Source: Mycolicibacterium hodleri (GTDB lineage: Bacteria; Actinomycetota; Actinomycetes; Mycobacteriales; Mycobacteriaceae). Taken from it: a DNA stretch of 64,000 bases. Shown one piece after another: positions 25,236-33,762 of the stretch; the stretch's first letter is position 1, and the number at the start of each line of letters is the position of its first letter. Made by a program: the position numbers and the translations under genes. The notes below the pieces were generated by a model. The model was given only the letters and a program-made list of their open reading frames with translations, did not search any database and was not told the DNA's origin. The stretch covers positions 1 to 64,000 of the forward strand of contig NZ_RCZG01000012.1 in the NCBI RefSeq assembly GCF_006439015.1. Reading direction: 5' to 3'.

Positions 25236-28037
25236 GTGACCAGCGTTAATTCGTTTGGAGCCCACGACACGTTGAAGGTCGGGGACGAGGCCTACGAAAT
25301 CTACCGCCTGGACGCGGTACCCGGAACCGAGAAACTTCCCTACAGCCTCAAGGTGCTCGCCGAGAACTTGTTGCGCACCGAAGACGGCGCCAACATCACC
25401 AAGGACCACATCGAGGCCATTGCCAACTGGGATCCCTCGGCAGACCCCAGCATCGAAATCCAGTTCACCCCGGCCCGGGTGATCATGCAGGACTTCACCG
25501 GCGTGCCCTGCATCGTGGATCTCGCCACCATGCGTGAGGCAGTCGGCGAACTCGGTGGCGATCCCAACAAGGTCAATCCCCTGGCACCTGCGGAAATGGT
25601 CATCGACCACTCCGTGATCGTCGACGTGTTCGGCAAGCGCGATGCGTTCGAGCGCAACGTCGAGATCGAATATTCGCGCAACGGCGAGCGTTATCAGTTC
25701 CTGCGATGGGGCCAGGGCGCCTTCGACGACTTCAGCGTGGTGCCGCCAGGCACGGGCATCGTCCACCAGGTCAACATCGAGTACCTCGCGCGCACGGTCA
25801 TGGTTCGTGATGGCGTCGCGTACCCCGACACCTGCGTCGGCACCGACAGTCACACGACGATGGTCAACGGGCTCGGTGTGCTCGGCTGGGGCGTCGGCGG
25901 CATAGAGGCGGAGGCGGCGATGCTCGGTCAGCCGGTATCGATGCTCATCCCCCGCGTCGTCGGGTTCAAGCTGTCCGGAGAGATCAAGCCCGGCGTCACG
26001 GCCACCGACGTCGTCCTGACCGTCACCGAAATGCTGCGAAAGCACGGTGTCGTAGGCAAGTTCGTCGAGTTCTACGGCGACGGCGTGGCCGAGGTACCAC
26101 TGGCCAACCGCGCGACGTTGGGCAACATGAGCCCCGAATTCGGTTCCACCGCCGCCATCTTCCCGATCGACGAGGTGACCGTCGACTACCTGCGTCTGAC
26201 GGGCCGCACCGACGAGCAGCTCGCGCTGGTCGAGGCGTACGCCAAGGCGCAGGGCATGTGGCACGACCCGGGCAAGGAACCGGTGTTCTCGGAGTATCTC
26301 GAACTCGACCTCGGCGACGTGGTGCCGTCCATCGCTGGGCCCAAGCGCCCCCAGGACCGCATTCAGCTGTCCGACGCGAAGACGGCGTTCCGCAAGGACA
26401 TCCACAACTACGTGGAAAAGAACCACCCGGCGCCGGAAACCAAGCTCGACGAAGCCGTCGAGGAGTCCTTCCCGGCCAGCGATTCGGTCTCGCTGTCGTT
26501 CGCCGAAGACGACGCTGTCGACGTGTTGTCCGCGGCAAACGGCGCCGAGGGCAGGCCGAGCAAGCCGGTCACGGTTCGTTCAGATGAGCAGGGCGAGTTC
26601 GTGCTGGATCACGGCGCGGTCGCCGTGGCGGCCATCACGTCGTGCACCAACACCTCCAACCCGTCGGTGATGCTCGGCGCCGCACTGCTGGCCCGCAACG
26701 CCGTCGAGAAGGGCCTGACCTCCAAGCCATGGGTGAAGACCTCGATGGCGCCCGGTTCGCAGGTCGTCAGCGACTACTACGACCGGGCAGGCGTCTGGCC
26801 CTACCTGGAGAAGCTCGGCTTCTTCCTGGTCGGTTATGGCTGCACCACCTGCATCGGCAACACCGGCCCACTGCCGGAGGCCATCTCCAAGGCCATCAAC
26901 GACAACGATCTGTCGGTGACCGCGGTGCTCTCCGGCAATCGAAACTTCGAGGGACGCATCTCCCCGGACGTGAAGATGAACTACCTGGCGTCGCCGCCGC
27001 TGGTCATCGCCTACGCACTCGCCGGCACCATGGACTTCGACTTCGAAACCGAGCCGCTCGGTCAGGACAACGACGGCAATGACGTCTTCCTCAAGGACAT
27101 CTGGCCGTCGTCGAAGGAGATCTCCGACGTCATCGCATCCTCGATCGACCGGAAGATGTTCACCGACAGCTATGCCGACGTGTTCAAGGGCGACGAGCGC
27201 TGGCGAAACCTCCCCACCCCCGAAGGCAAGACGTTCGACTGGGATCCGAACTCAACCTACGTTCGGAAGCCTCCGTACTTCGACGGCATGCCGGCCGACC
27301 CGGAACCCGTGACGGACATCTCAGGCGCCAGAGTGCTTGCGCTGCTAGGTGATTCGGTGACCACAGACCACATCTCCCCAGCAGGCAACATCAAGGCGGG
27401 CACCCCTGCCGCGCAGTACCTGGAGGAGAACGGCGTTGACAAGAAGGACTACAACTCCTACGGCTCGCGGCGCGGAAACCACGAGGTGATGATCCGTGGC
27501 ACCTTTGCGAACATCCGGCTGAAGAACCAGCTGCTCGACGACGTCTCGGGTGGATACACGCGGGACTTCACCCAGGATGGCGGACCTCAAGCCTTCATCT
27601 ACGACGCGGCGCAGAACTATGCGGCGCAGGGCATTCCGTTGGTGGTGCTGGGCGGTAAGGAGTATGGGTCGGGATCATCACGGGATTGGGCCGCCAAGGG
27701 CACCAGCCTGCTGGGCGTTCGCGCGGTCATCACCGAGTCGTTCGAGCGCATCCACCGCTCCAACTTGATCGGCATGGGTGTCGTCCCTCTGCAGTTCCCC
27801 GTCGGAGAGTCGGCGGCATCGCTGAAGCTGGACGGCACCGAGACCTTCGACATCTCGGGGATCGCCGACCTCAACGAGGGCAAGACGCCGAAGACGATGC
27901 ACGTCACCGCCACCAAGCCGGATGGGTCTCGTACCGAGTTCGATGCGGTGGTTCGCATCGATACGCCCGGTGAGGCCGATTACTACCGCAACGGTGGCAT
28001 CCTGCAGTACGTCCTGCGAAACATGCTCAGGGCCTAG
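25236..28037 (+). CDS. acn: Aconitate hydratase (AcnA type)
   Basis: A 933-residue monofunctional [4Fe-4S] aconitase of the IRP/AcnA type, isomerising citrate to isocitrate. Cluster cysteines are in ITSCTNTSNPSVML and GCTTCIGNTGPL, and the swivel domain has LLGDSVTTDHISPAG and KEYGSGSSRDWAAKG. A Lys/Glu/Ser-rich insert near 400-440 (VEESFPASDSVSLSF) is common in mycobacterial forms. The GTG at 25236 has GGGAG 6 bp upstream. It is followed by a TetR regulator 34 bp later and preceded by an AcnR-like operator. Confidence 0.97.
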   Translation: MTSVNSFGAHDTLKVGDEAYEIYRLDAVPGTEKLPYSLKVLAENLLRTEDGANITKDHIEAIANWDPSADPSIEIQFTPARVIMQDFTGVPCIVDLATMREAVGELGGDPNKVNPLAPAEMVIDHSVIVDVFGKRDAFERNVEIEYSRNGERYQFLRWGQGAFDDFSVVPPGTGIVHQVNIEYLARTVMVRDGVAYPDTCVGTDSHTTMVNGLGVLGWGVGGIEAEAAMLGQPVSMLIPRVVGFKLSGEIKPGVTATDVVLTVTEMLRKHGVVGKFVEFYGDGVAEVPLANRATLGNMSPEFGSTAAIFPIDEVTVDYLRLTGRTDEQLALVEAYAKAQGMWHDPGKEPVFSEYLELDLGDVVPSIAGPKRPQDRIQLSDAKTAFRKDIHNYVEKNHPAPETKLDEAVEESFPASDSVSLSFAEDDAVDVLSAANGAEGRPSKPVTVRSDEQGEFVLDHGAVAVAAITSCTNTSNPSVMLGAALLARNAVEKGLTSKPWVKTSMAPGSQVVSDYYDRAGVWPYLEKLGFFLVGYGCTTCIGNTGPLPEAISKAINDNDLSVTAVLSGNRNFEGRISPDVKMNYLASPPLVIAYALAGTMDFDFETEPLGQDNDGNDVFLKDIWPSSKEISDVIASSIDRKMFTDSYADVFKGDERWRNLPTPEGKTFDWDPNSTYVRKPPYFDGMPADPEPVTDISGARVLALLGDSVTTDHISPAGNIKAGTPAAQYLEENGVDKKDYNSYGSRRGNHEVMIRGTFANIRLKNQLLDDVSGGYTRDFTQDGGPQAFIYDAAQNYAAQGIPLVVLGGKEYGSGSSRDWAAKGTSLLGVRAVITESFERIHRSNLIGMGVVPLQFPVGESAASLKLDGTETFDISGIADLNEGKTPKTMHVTATKPDGSRTEFDAVVRIDTPGEADYYRNGGILQYVLRNMLRA

Positions 28038-28071
28038 GGATCTGCGAGGGCGGTAAGAGAAAGTACCCCCG

Positions 28072-28635
28072 TTGCCACGGGTGACCGAAGACCATCTGGC
28101 GGCGCGCCGTCGTCAGATTCTCGACGGTGCCCGACGGTGTTTCGCACGGTACGGGTATGAGAGCGCGACCGTGCGACGGCTTGAGCAGACAATCGGGCTG
28201 TCGCGCGGCGCGATCTTTCACCACTTTCGCGACAAGGACACCCTGTTCTTTGAGCTGGCACGTGAGGATGCCGAGCGCATGGCTGAGGTCGCGTCCCGCG
28301 AGGGACTCATTCAGGTGATGCGCGATCTGCTGGCTGCGCCCGACCAATTCGACTGGCTGACAACCCGTTTGGAGATCGCGAGGAAGCTGCGCAACGACCC
28401 CGCATTCCATCGGGGCTGGGCCGACCGTTCAGCCGAATTGTCGGAAGCCACTGCGCAAAGACTTCAGCGGCAGAAGCAAGCTGGTCGGCTTCGCGACGAC
28501 GTGCCTGCCGAGGTTCTTCAGACGTATCTCGACCTGGTGCTTGACGGGCTCGTTGCCAGACTTGCGTCTGGCGATGACCCCGTACGACTCAGTGCTGTGT
28601 TGGACCTGGTGGAGGCGTCAGTCCGGCAACAGTAA
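28072..28635 (+). CDS. acnR: TetR-family repressor of aconitase, AcnR-like
   Basis: A 187-residue TetR regulator. The N-terminal helix-turn-helix is clear (RRQILDGARRCFARYGYESATVRRLEQTIGLSRGAIFHHFRDKDTLF, cited here as residues 13-56), followed by a helical ligand domain. Location directly after acn matches corynebacterial acnR and Rv1474c, and a matching operator lies before acn, so autoregulation of the acn-acnR unit is likely. The TTG start at 28072 gives the Rv1474c length; a GTG at 28081 is the alternative. It ends one base before the convergent small HTH gene. Confidence 0.88.
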   Translation: MPRVTEDHLAARRRQILDGARRCFARYGYESATVRRLEQTIGLSRGAIFHHFRDKDTLFFELAREDAERMAEVASREGLIQVMRDLLAAPDQFDWLTTRLEIARKLRNDPAFHRGWADRSAELSEATAQRLQRQKQAGRLRDDVPAEVLQTYLDLVLDGLVARLASGDDPVRLSAVLDLVEASVRQQ

Positions 28636-28824
28636 TCAGTGCCTGCGACGATGATTCGGACCGCCTCGGCTACGCATCGTCGTTCCCGACTCGCGCAACA
28701 TGCTGTGGACCGACCCATATGACTTGCCGGTAGTTGCTACCAACGCCCGTATGCTGGCGCCCTGTTCGTAGGCGCTGCGCAACTCGTCGAGCAACTCGTC
28801 TCTGGACTTTTCCAGCTCTTGCAT
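28636..28824 (-). CDS. Small helix-turn-helix protein (Rv1473A-like)
   Basis: A 62-residue basic protein: an N-terminal helix (MQELEKSRDELLDELRSAYE), then a helix-turn-helix-like segment (QGASIRALVATTGKSYGSVHSMLRES) and an Arg/His-rich tail. It fits the small 'helix-turn-helix domain-containing' proteins common in actinobacteria and matches Rv1473A in place and size. The ATG at 28824 is preferred because GGGGAAA ends about 7 nt upstream; starts at 28839 and 28881 are also in frame. It is probably DNA-binding; targets are unknown. Confidence 0.78.
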   Translation of the reverse strand: MQELEKSRDELLDELRSAYEQGASIRALVATTGKSYGSVHSMLRESGTTMRSRGGPNHRRRH

Positions 28825-28894
28825 ATGACATTTCCCCATTTCCCAGTGATCCTTGTGAATACCCGGGTGTTCAGAATTCAATCAATGGGCGGCA

Positions 28895-30523
28895 TCAGGC
28901 CAGTTCGATGAGGTCCCGGTAGTCTTCGGACCAGTAGTCCTCGGTGCCGTCCGGGAGCAAGACGACCCGCTGGGGATCGAGCGCCTCGGCGGCGCCCGGA
29001 TCGTGGGTCACCAGCACCACCGCGCCACGGTAGCTACGGAGCGCATCCAGCACCTGTTCGCGGGACGCCGGGTCGAGGTTGTTGGTCGGCTCGTCGAGCA
29101 GCAGCACGTTCGCCGTCGAGGCGACCAGGCCGGCCAGAGCCAGTCGGGTCTTCTCACCGCCGGACAACGTGCCAGCAGGCTGGTCGAGTTGGGGCCCGGT
29201 GAACATGAAGGCGCCGAGCAGGCTTCGTAGATCCTGTTCGCCGGTGTCGGGGGCGGCGTGGCGGATGTTCTCCCATACGGACGCCAACCCGTCGATGGTG
29301 TCGTGCTCTTGCGCGAAGTACCCCAGCTTGAGCCCGTGGCCAGGCTCGATGACGCCGGCGTCGGCGGCCTCCGCTCCGGCCAGGATCCGCAAAAGTGTGG
29401 TCTTGCCAGCGCCGTTGAGCCCGAGGATGACGACGCGGGATCCCTTGTCGATCGCAAGGTCGACGCCGGTGAAGATCTCGAGCGAGCCGTAGGTCTTGGT
29501 CAAGCCCTTGCCCACCAGCGGGGTCCGACCGCACACGGCCGGCGTGGGAAACCTGATCTTCGCGACGCGATCAGCGACGCGTTCCTCGTCCAACGATGCC
29601 ATCATTCGATCGGCGCGCTTCAACATATTCTGTGCCGCTACGGCTTTGGTGGCTTTGGCACCCATCTTCGCGGCTTGGGTGCGCAGCGCGGAGGCCTTCT
29701 TCTCGGCGTTGGCGCGTTCGCGGCGGCGGCGCTGCTCGTCGGTGGCGCGGGCGTCGAGGTATTTCTGCCAGCCCATGTTGTACACATCGGCCTCACCGCG
29801 GACGGCGTCGAGGAACCACACCCGGTTGACGACGTCGGCGAGCAGATCCACGTTGTGACTGATGACCACCAGACCGCCGGTGTGGTTCTGCAGGAACGTG
29901 CGCAGCCATCCGATCGAGTCGGCGTCGAGGTGGTTGGTGGGTTCGTCGAGCAGCAAAGTCGTGTCCGAACCAGAGCCCGTGTCCGATGCCGCGAACAGGA
30001 TGCGCGCGAGTTCGACGCGGCGGCGCTGACCGCCGGAGAGCGTCCTCAACGCCTGGGTCAGGATCCGCTCGGGCAGTCCCAGGCTGGCGCAGATGCGTCC
30101 CGCCTCTGATTCCGCCGCGTATCCGCCGAGGGCGGCGAACCGCTCCTCGAGTTCACCGTAGCGCTTGACGGCCTTGTCGCGGGCGGCGTCGTCGGCGACC
30201 TCGGCCATGATCGTCTGTTGTTTCTCCAGATCGGAAAGGAGCGTGTCGAGTCCCCGCGCCGAGAGGACTCGGTCGCGGGCCAGCATGTCCAGGTCACCCT
30301 CTCTGGGATCCTGTGGCAGATAGCCAATCTCGCCGGTTCGGTCGATCGAGCCCGCATAGGGCTCGCCCTCGCCGGCAAGGATGCGCATCGTGGTGGTCTT
30401 GCCTGCGCCGTTACGGCCGACGAGGCCGATCCGGTCCCCCGGTTGGATGCGCAGAGCGGCACCCTCGATGGCCAGCAGCGTACGCGCGCCAGCGCGGACC
30501 TCGAGGTCCGTTGCGGTGATCAC
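28895..30523 (-). CDS. ABC-F family ATPase (translation/antibiotic-resistance type)
   Basis: A 542-residue protein with two fused ABC ATPase domains and no membrane segments, hence ABC-F: a ribosome-associated factor, not a transporter. Walker A motifs are GRNGAGKTT (about residue 37) and GLNGAGKTT (about 357). Signature motifs are TLSGGQRRRVELAR and TLSGGEKTRLALAG, and Walker B is LLLDEPTNHLD and LLLDEPTNNLD. The linker between domains (about 245-320) is Ala/Lys/Arg-rich. It corresponds to Rv1473, a macrolide-associated ABC-F candidate. It is followed downstream by the small HTH gene on the same strand. Confidence 0.93.
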   Translation of the reverse strand: MITATDLEVRAGARTLLAIEGAALRIQPGDRIGLVGRNGAGKTTTMRILAGEGEPYAGSIDRTGEIGYLPQDPREGDLDMLARDRVLSARGLDTLLSDLEKQQTIMAEVADDAARDKAVKRYGELEERFAALGGYAAESEAGRICASLGLPERILTQALRTLSGGQRRRVELARILFAASDTGSGSDTTLLLDEPTNHLDADSIGWLRTFLQNHTGGLVVISHNVDLLADVVNRVWFLDAVRGEADVYNMGWQKYLDARATDEQRRRRERANAEKKASALRTQAAKMGAKATKAVAAQNMLKRADRMMASLDEERVADRVAKIRFPTPAVCGRTPLVGKGLTKTYGSLEIFTGVDLAIDKGSRVVILGLNGAGKTTLLRILAGAEAADAGVIEPGHGLKLGYFAQEHDTIDGLASVWENIRHAAPDTGEQDLRSLLGAFMFTGPQLDQPAGTLSGGEKTRLALAGLVASTANVLLLDEPTNNLDPASREQVLDALRSYRGAVVLVTHDPGAAEALDPQRVVLLPDGTEDYWSEDYRDLIELA

Positions 30524-30532
30524 GCTGTACTC

Positions 30533-31417
30533 CTAATTCGTAGTGCTCGTCGTCTTACCCGTGGTCACAGTCGACTCGTCGCGCGAGCGCTCGTCGGTGA
30601 AGATCGGGGTCCGCTTCTCAGCGCGCGCAGCAACCGCCTCTTCGAAGTTGGCGGTGAGCAGGCGCACATAGAGTTGTCCCAGGCCTTCAGCCTGCATGTG
30701 ACCCTCCAGGCTACCGGCCTCCAGTCCACTCCAGAGCGTTCGCTTGGTCAACTCGATGCCCGGACGTGAGAAGGAGGCGATCCGCTGCGCCATCTCGTAG
30801 CAGGTGTCCAACAGAGCGGTGGCGGCAACCGTTCGCGATACCAACCCAATGCGCTCGGCCTCCTCGGCATCGATGTCGCGGCCGGTCAGCATCGCCTCGA
30901 ATGCTCGTGAGGTGCCAATCGCCTTGGGCAGCAGGTAGGAAAGGCCGAGCTCACTGGCGGTCAGGCCGTTGTTGATGCCCGCGGCCCGAAAGTACGCCGT
31001 ATCTGCCGCGACCCTGATGTCACATGCCAGCGCCAGGCACAGACCGCCTCCGATGGCGGCGCCGTTGACTGCCGCAATCACGGGTTGGTGCAATTTTCGT
31101 ATGGCGAGAATCACGTCGTCGAGCACTTCCATGGACCGAAGTGCGAAGGTCGGCCGGGTCAGTCCGTCGACGCGGGGGACGGAACCCGCCGACTTGTGGT
31201 CGGCACCAGAAGAGAAACCCCGGCCGGCGCCAGTCAACACCACCACGCGGGTGTCGTTGTCGGACGTGAGCTCGTCGAGCGCCTTCTTCAGTGGCACCAT
31301 GACGTCGAACGCCATGGAGTTCATCCGCTCGGGCCTATTGAGCGTCACCAGCGCTACGTGGGGTTGCGGGTGGTCGACGAGGACCAGGGGTATGTTCTGC
31401 TCGGTCACGAACTGCAC
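30533..31417 (-). CDS. echA12: Enoyl-CoA hydratase/isomerase family protein
   Basis: A 294-residue crotonase-fold protein. The oxyanion-hole segments are GRGFSSGADHKS and VNGAAIGGGLCLALACDIRVAA; RPERMNSMAFDVM is typical of the family. Place between the ABC-F and thioredoxin genes matches echA12 (Rv1472). The start is the GTG at 31417, with a second GTG at 31408 possible. The tail (FTDERSRDESTVTTGKTTSTTN) is low-complexity. Substrate is unknown; general fatty acyl-CoA hydration or isomerisation is inferred from the fold. Confidence 0.88.
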   Translation of the reverse strand: MQFVTEQNIPLVLVDHPQPHVALVTLNRPERMNSMAFDVMVPLKKALDELTSDNDTRVVVLTGAGRGFSSGADHKSAGSVPRVDGLTRPTFALRSMEVLDDVILAIRKLHQPVIAAVNGAAIGGGLCLALACDIRVAADTAYFRAAGINNGLTASELGLSYLLPKAIGTSRAFEAMLTGRDIDAEEAERIGLVSRTVAATALLDTCYEMAQRIASFSRPGIELTKRTLWSGLEAGSLEGHMQAEGLGQLYVRLLTANFEEAVAARAEKRTPIFTDERSRDESTVTTGKTTSTTN

Positions 31418-31434
31418 GCTATCGCGTGCGTTCG

Positions 31435-31800
31435 CTAGACCTCTTTCGCTTTGGCCTGCTCGGCGATTGCGGCGTCGATGTCGAGTTCCTTGATCTGATC
31501 GATCACGGCGTCGAGATCCTTGGCAGGCAACATGCCGGAATGCCGAAAGACCATGTGCCCCTTCTTGAATGCCATCAGCGTAGGGATCGCCTGAATCTCG
31601 GCGGCGGCGGCCAGGCCCTGCTCGGCCTCGGTGTCCACCTTGGCGTGCACCACGTCGGGGTGCTTATCGGAAGAGGCGGCATACGTCGGCGCGAATGCCT
31701 TACACGGTCCGCACCATTCGGCCCAGAAATCCACCAGCACGATCTCGTTGTCGGTGACGGTGTCATTGAACTGCTCGGTGGTGATGTCTTGCGTACTCAC
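31435..31800 (-). CDS. trxB1: Thioredoxin
   Basis: A 121-residue thioredoxin with the redox motif WCGPCK near residue 30, the conserved cis-Pro in AIPTLMAF, and the VDFWAEWCGPC strand-helix start. The C-terminal extension (AAIAEQAKAKEV) is short. Synteny equates it with Rv1471, named trxB1 in M. tuberculosis, which is a thioredoxin despite the name. Start is a GTG at 31800. It precedes echA12 on the same strand with an 18-bp gap, so they are probably co-transcribed. Confidence 0.93.
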   Translation of the reverse strand: MSTQDITTEQFNDTVTDNEIVLVDFWAEWCGPCKAFAPTYAASSDKHPDVVHAKVDTEAEQGLAAAAEIQAIPTLMAFKKGHMVFRHSGMLPAKDLDAVIDQIKELDIDAAIAEQAKAKEV

Positions 31801-31859
31801 ATGTCTCCTAACGTCGGGTCCCAGTTGCTTGTTCCCTCTGCATGGTCAACGCAAAACGG

Positions 31860-32126
31860 TCAGTGCAACGTGCTCAGCGCAGACTGCACGTCGTAACCAT
31901 TGAACCCGTCGAGCGTGTCGTCGCGCAGCAGGTTCACCCACCCTGGATCCGCAAGGAGCGCCCGGCCGACGGCGATCACGTCGAATTCGCCTGCTTCGAA
32001 CTGCGCGACCACCGCGTCCGCGGACGCGGGAGCGATCACGAGGCGCGTTCCCTTGCTGAGGAAGGCGGTATCCAGACCGACCGAGCCCACTGCGATCACC
32101 GGAACCCCGGTCACCTTCTTGGTCCG
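31860..32126 (-). pseudogene. 3' remnant of an NADH:flavin oxidoreductase (old yellow enzyme family)
   Basis: An 88-codon open stretch matches only the C-terminal end of old-yellow-enzyme-type oxidoreductases. TKKVTGVPVIAVGSVGLD gives the first FMN-phosphate strand, and FDVIAVGRALLADPGWVNLLR the second, with the family-typical C terminus. The N-terminal three quarters are missing; a stop at 32127-32129 blocks the frame immediately upstream and the next gene ends at 32185. It is the tail of a deleted gene. In M. tuberculosis this interval holds other genes (ctpD, fadE15), so the site has been rearranged. Confidence 0.75.
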
Positions 32127-32184
32127 TCATGACGGGATGCCACGTGGCTTCATCGCGCAGGGATTCCGACTCCCCCGCGGCCAA

Positions 32185-32817
32185 TCACGATTCGGCGCGG
32201 CCGCGTTCGAAGAACTCACCGATCTCGGCGGCGAGTCGGTCCACGTGGTGCGACGGATCGAGCGCCATGAACGCACCGAATGGCGCGTTCCAGAACACGC
32301 CGATGCGTGAGGTCCACGGGCCGACGTACGCATACGGCAGCGGGTGGAAGTCGTCGCCGGGCGAGACGCCGTAATTCACCTCGTCGTCGGTGGCTGCCAC
32401 GTCGAAGTGTTCGGGCCAGAGCACCGGATGCTGCTCGGGCAGCGCGCTCGTCAGGGCATATCCGCCCGCGTACAGACTGCGGTGGATCAGTTCGGCCGCC
32501 GCGGGATCGATGTCGAGCACGGCGTCTGCAGACAGTGCATCAGCTATCGCGTAGGCACCGTCCGGCGGGCCGACGTCGAGATCCGTTGCCGCGGCGAGGG
32601 CGCCGACCGTTCCCGTCAGCGCGGTGGCGTCCTCACCCCATACGAGTTCGGTGCCGCGCACTGAAACCGGGATGGATACGCCGGTGAAACCGTCGAGGCG
32701 GACGGCGAGCCGGATGGTCCCGGCCGACCGGTATTGCGGACCGGCTATGAAGCTCTCCGCGATACCGCGGAGCTGGCGACGCGTGGTGACGTAAACCTCG
32801 GTGCCTTGGTTGTCCAT
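32185..32817 (-). CDS. Conserved actinobacterial protein of unknown function
   Basis: A 210-residue soluble, acidic protein (MDNQGTEVYVTTRRQLRGIAESFIAGPQ...). It has no signal peptide, membrane span or recognised catalytic motif. The C-terminal half includes VNYGVSPGDDFHPLPYAYVGPW and ALDPSHHVDRLAAEIGEFF. It sits alone between the suf operon and the oxidoreductase remnant. Composition and codon use resemble neighbouring genes, so it is probably real. Confidence 0.72.
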   Translation of the reverse strand: MDNQGTEVYVTTRRQLRGIAESFIAGPQYRSAGTIRLAVRLDGFTGVSIPVSVRGTELVWGEDATALTGTVGALAAATDLDVGPPDGAYAIADALSADAVLDIDPAAAELIHRSLYAGGYALTSALPEQHPVLWPEHFDVAATDDEVNYGVSPGDDFHPLPYAYVGPWTSRIGVFWNAPFGAFMALDPSHHVDRLAAEIGEFFERGRAES

Positions 32818-32906
32818 TGCATCCAGCCTATGTCAGAGCCCATTGGGTCTCGGAAAACGGCGCCGTACGAAGGCAAATGCCCCGCGGCAGACCAGAGTGG
32901 ATAGAA

Positions 32907-33296
32907 CTAGACGGTGAAGCCCAGCGCCCTGAGCTGCTCGCGCCCGTCCTCGGTGATCTTGTCTGGGCCCCACGGCGGGTTCCACACCCAGTTGATCTTG
33001 ATCTCGTTGACAAGGCCGGACCCTACCAACGCGGTACGCGACTGATCCTCGATCACGTCGGTGAGGGGGCAGGCCGCCGAGGTCAGCGTCATGTCGATCA
33101 GCGCGACCTTCGAGCCGGCATCGCCGTCCTCGATGTTCAATCCGTACACCAAGCCGAGGTCGACGACGTTGATGCCCAGTTCGGGGTCGACGACGTCGCG
33201 CATCGCCTCTTCGAGATCGGCGAACGTCTCGTCATCCAGTGGCGGAATCGAGTCCCCGTTCGTGGTCTCCGGTACGGTTTCGCCCACTTCGCTCAT
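32907..33296 (-). CDS. SufT/MIP18-like iron-sulfur assembly protein (DUF59)
   Basis: A 129-residue protein of the DUF59/MIP18 family (DLEEAMRDVVDPELGINVVDLGLVYGL), with the conserved Cys in LTSAACPLTD and NWVWNPPWGPDKIT. It corresponds to Rv1466, last gene of the suf operon. The family aids Fe-S cluster maturation. The start at 33296 is strongly supported by AGGAGG ending 6 nt upstream. That start lies inside sufU, giving a 65-bp overlap in different frames, discussed under findings. Confidence 0.92.
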   Translation of the reverse strand: MSEVGETVPETTNGDSIPPLDDETFADLEEAMRDVVDPELGINVVDLGLVYGLNIEDGDAGSKVALIDMTLTSAACPLTDVIEDQSRTALVGSGLVNEIKINWVWNPPWGPDKITEDGREQLRALGFTV

Positions 33297-33759
33297 GGTC
33301 TTCCTCCTGTGAGTCCGATTCTGCGCTCGCCTGTGCCAGCGCGTCCTTGAAAGCCATCCATCCCAGCAGTGCGCACTTCACCCGCGCCGGGTACTTCGCC
33401 ACCCCGGCGAAGGCGATGCCGTCACCGATGACGTCCTCGTCACCGGTGACGTTGCCGCGCGACGAGACCATCTCGGCGAACGCGGCGACAGTCTTCAGCG
33501 CGGCACCCACGCTCTGCCCGATCACCTGATCGGTAAGCACCGAGGTAGCCGCCTGGCTGATCGAGCAGCCCTGGCCGTCGTACGAGATGTCGGCAACCGT
33601 CTCACCGTCGTCCGACAGCGCGACGCGTAGCGTGACCTCGTCACCGCAGGTCGGATTGACGTGATGCACCTGCGCCCCGAAGGGATCCCGCAGCCCGCGG
33701 TGGTGCGGGTGTTTGTAGTGATCGAGGATCACTTCCTGGTACATCTGTTCCATTCGCAC
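33232..33759 (-). CDS. sufU: Iron-sulfur cluster assembly scaffold/sulfurtransferase SufU
   Basis: A 175-residue SufU/IscU-like protein. Zinc/cluster ligands are visible as Cys in NPTCGDEVTL, GQGCSISQA and RVKCALLGW, with Asp in the first motif. SufU accepts sulfur from SufS in Gram-positive bacteria. The start is the GTG at 33759 or ATG at 33753; the sufS stop is 3 bp upstream. The normal fold ends near ALAQAS, and a further 25 or so polar residues (QEEDHERSGRNRTGDHERG...) are encoded over the start of the next gene. Confidence 0.93.
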   Translation of the reverse strand: MRMEQMYQEVILDHYKHPHHRGLRDPFGAQVHHVNPTCGDEVTLRVALSDDGETVADISYDGQGCSISQAATSVLTDQVIGQSVGAALKTVAAFAEMVSSRGNVTGDEDVIGDGIAFAGVAKYPARVKCALLGWMAFKDALAQASAESDSQEEDHERSGRNRTGDHERGLDSATG

Positions 33760-33762
33760 GGC

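Noticed and set aside
25158..26426. 422-residue leftward frame opposite acn
   Set aside because: Antisense to the strongly conserved aconitase; composition is that of a mirror frame in GC-rich DNA.
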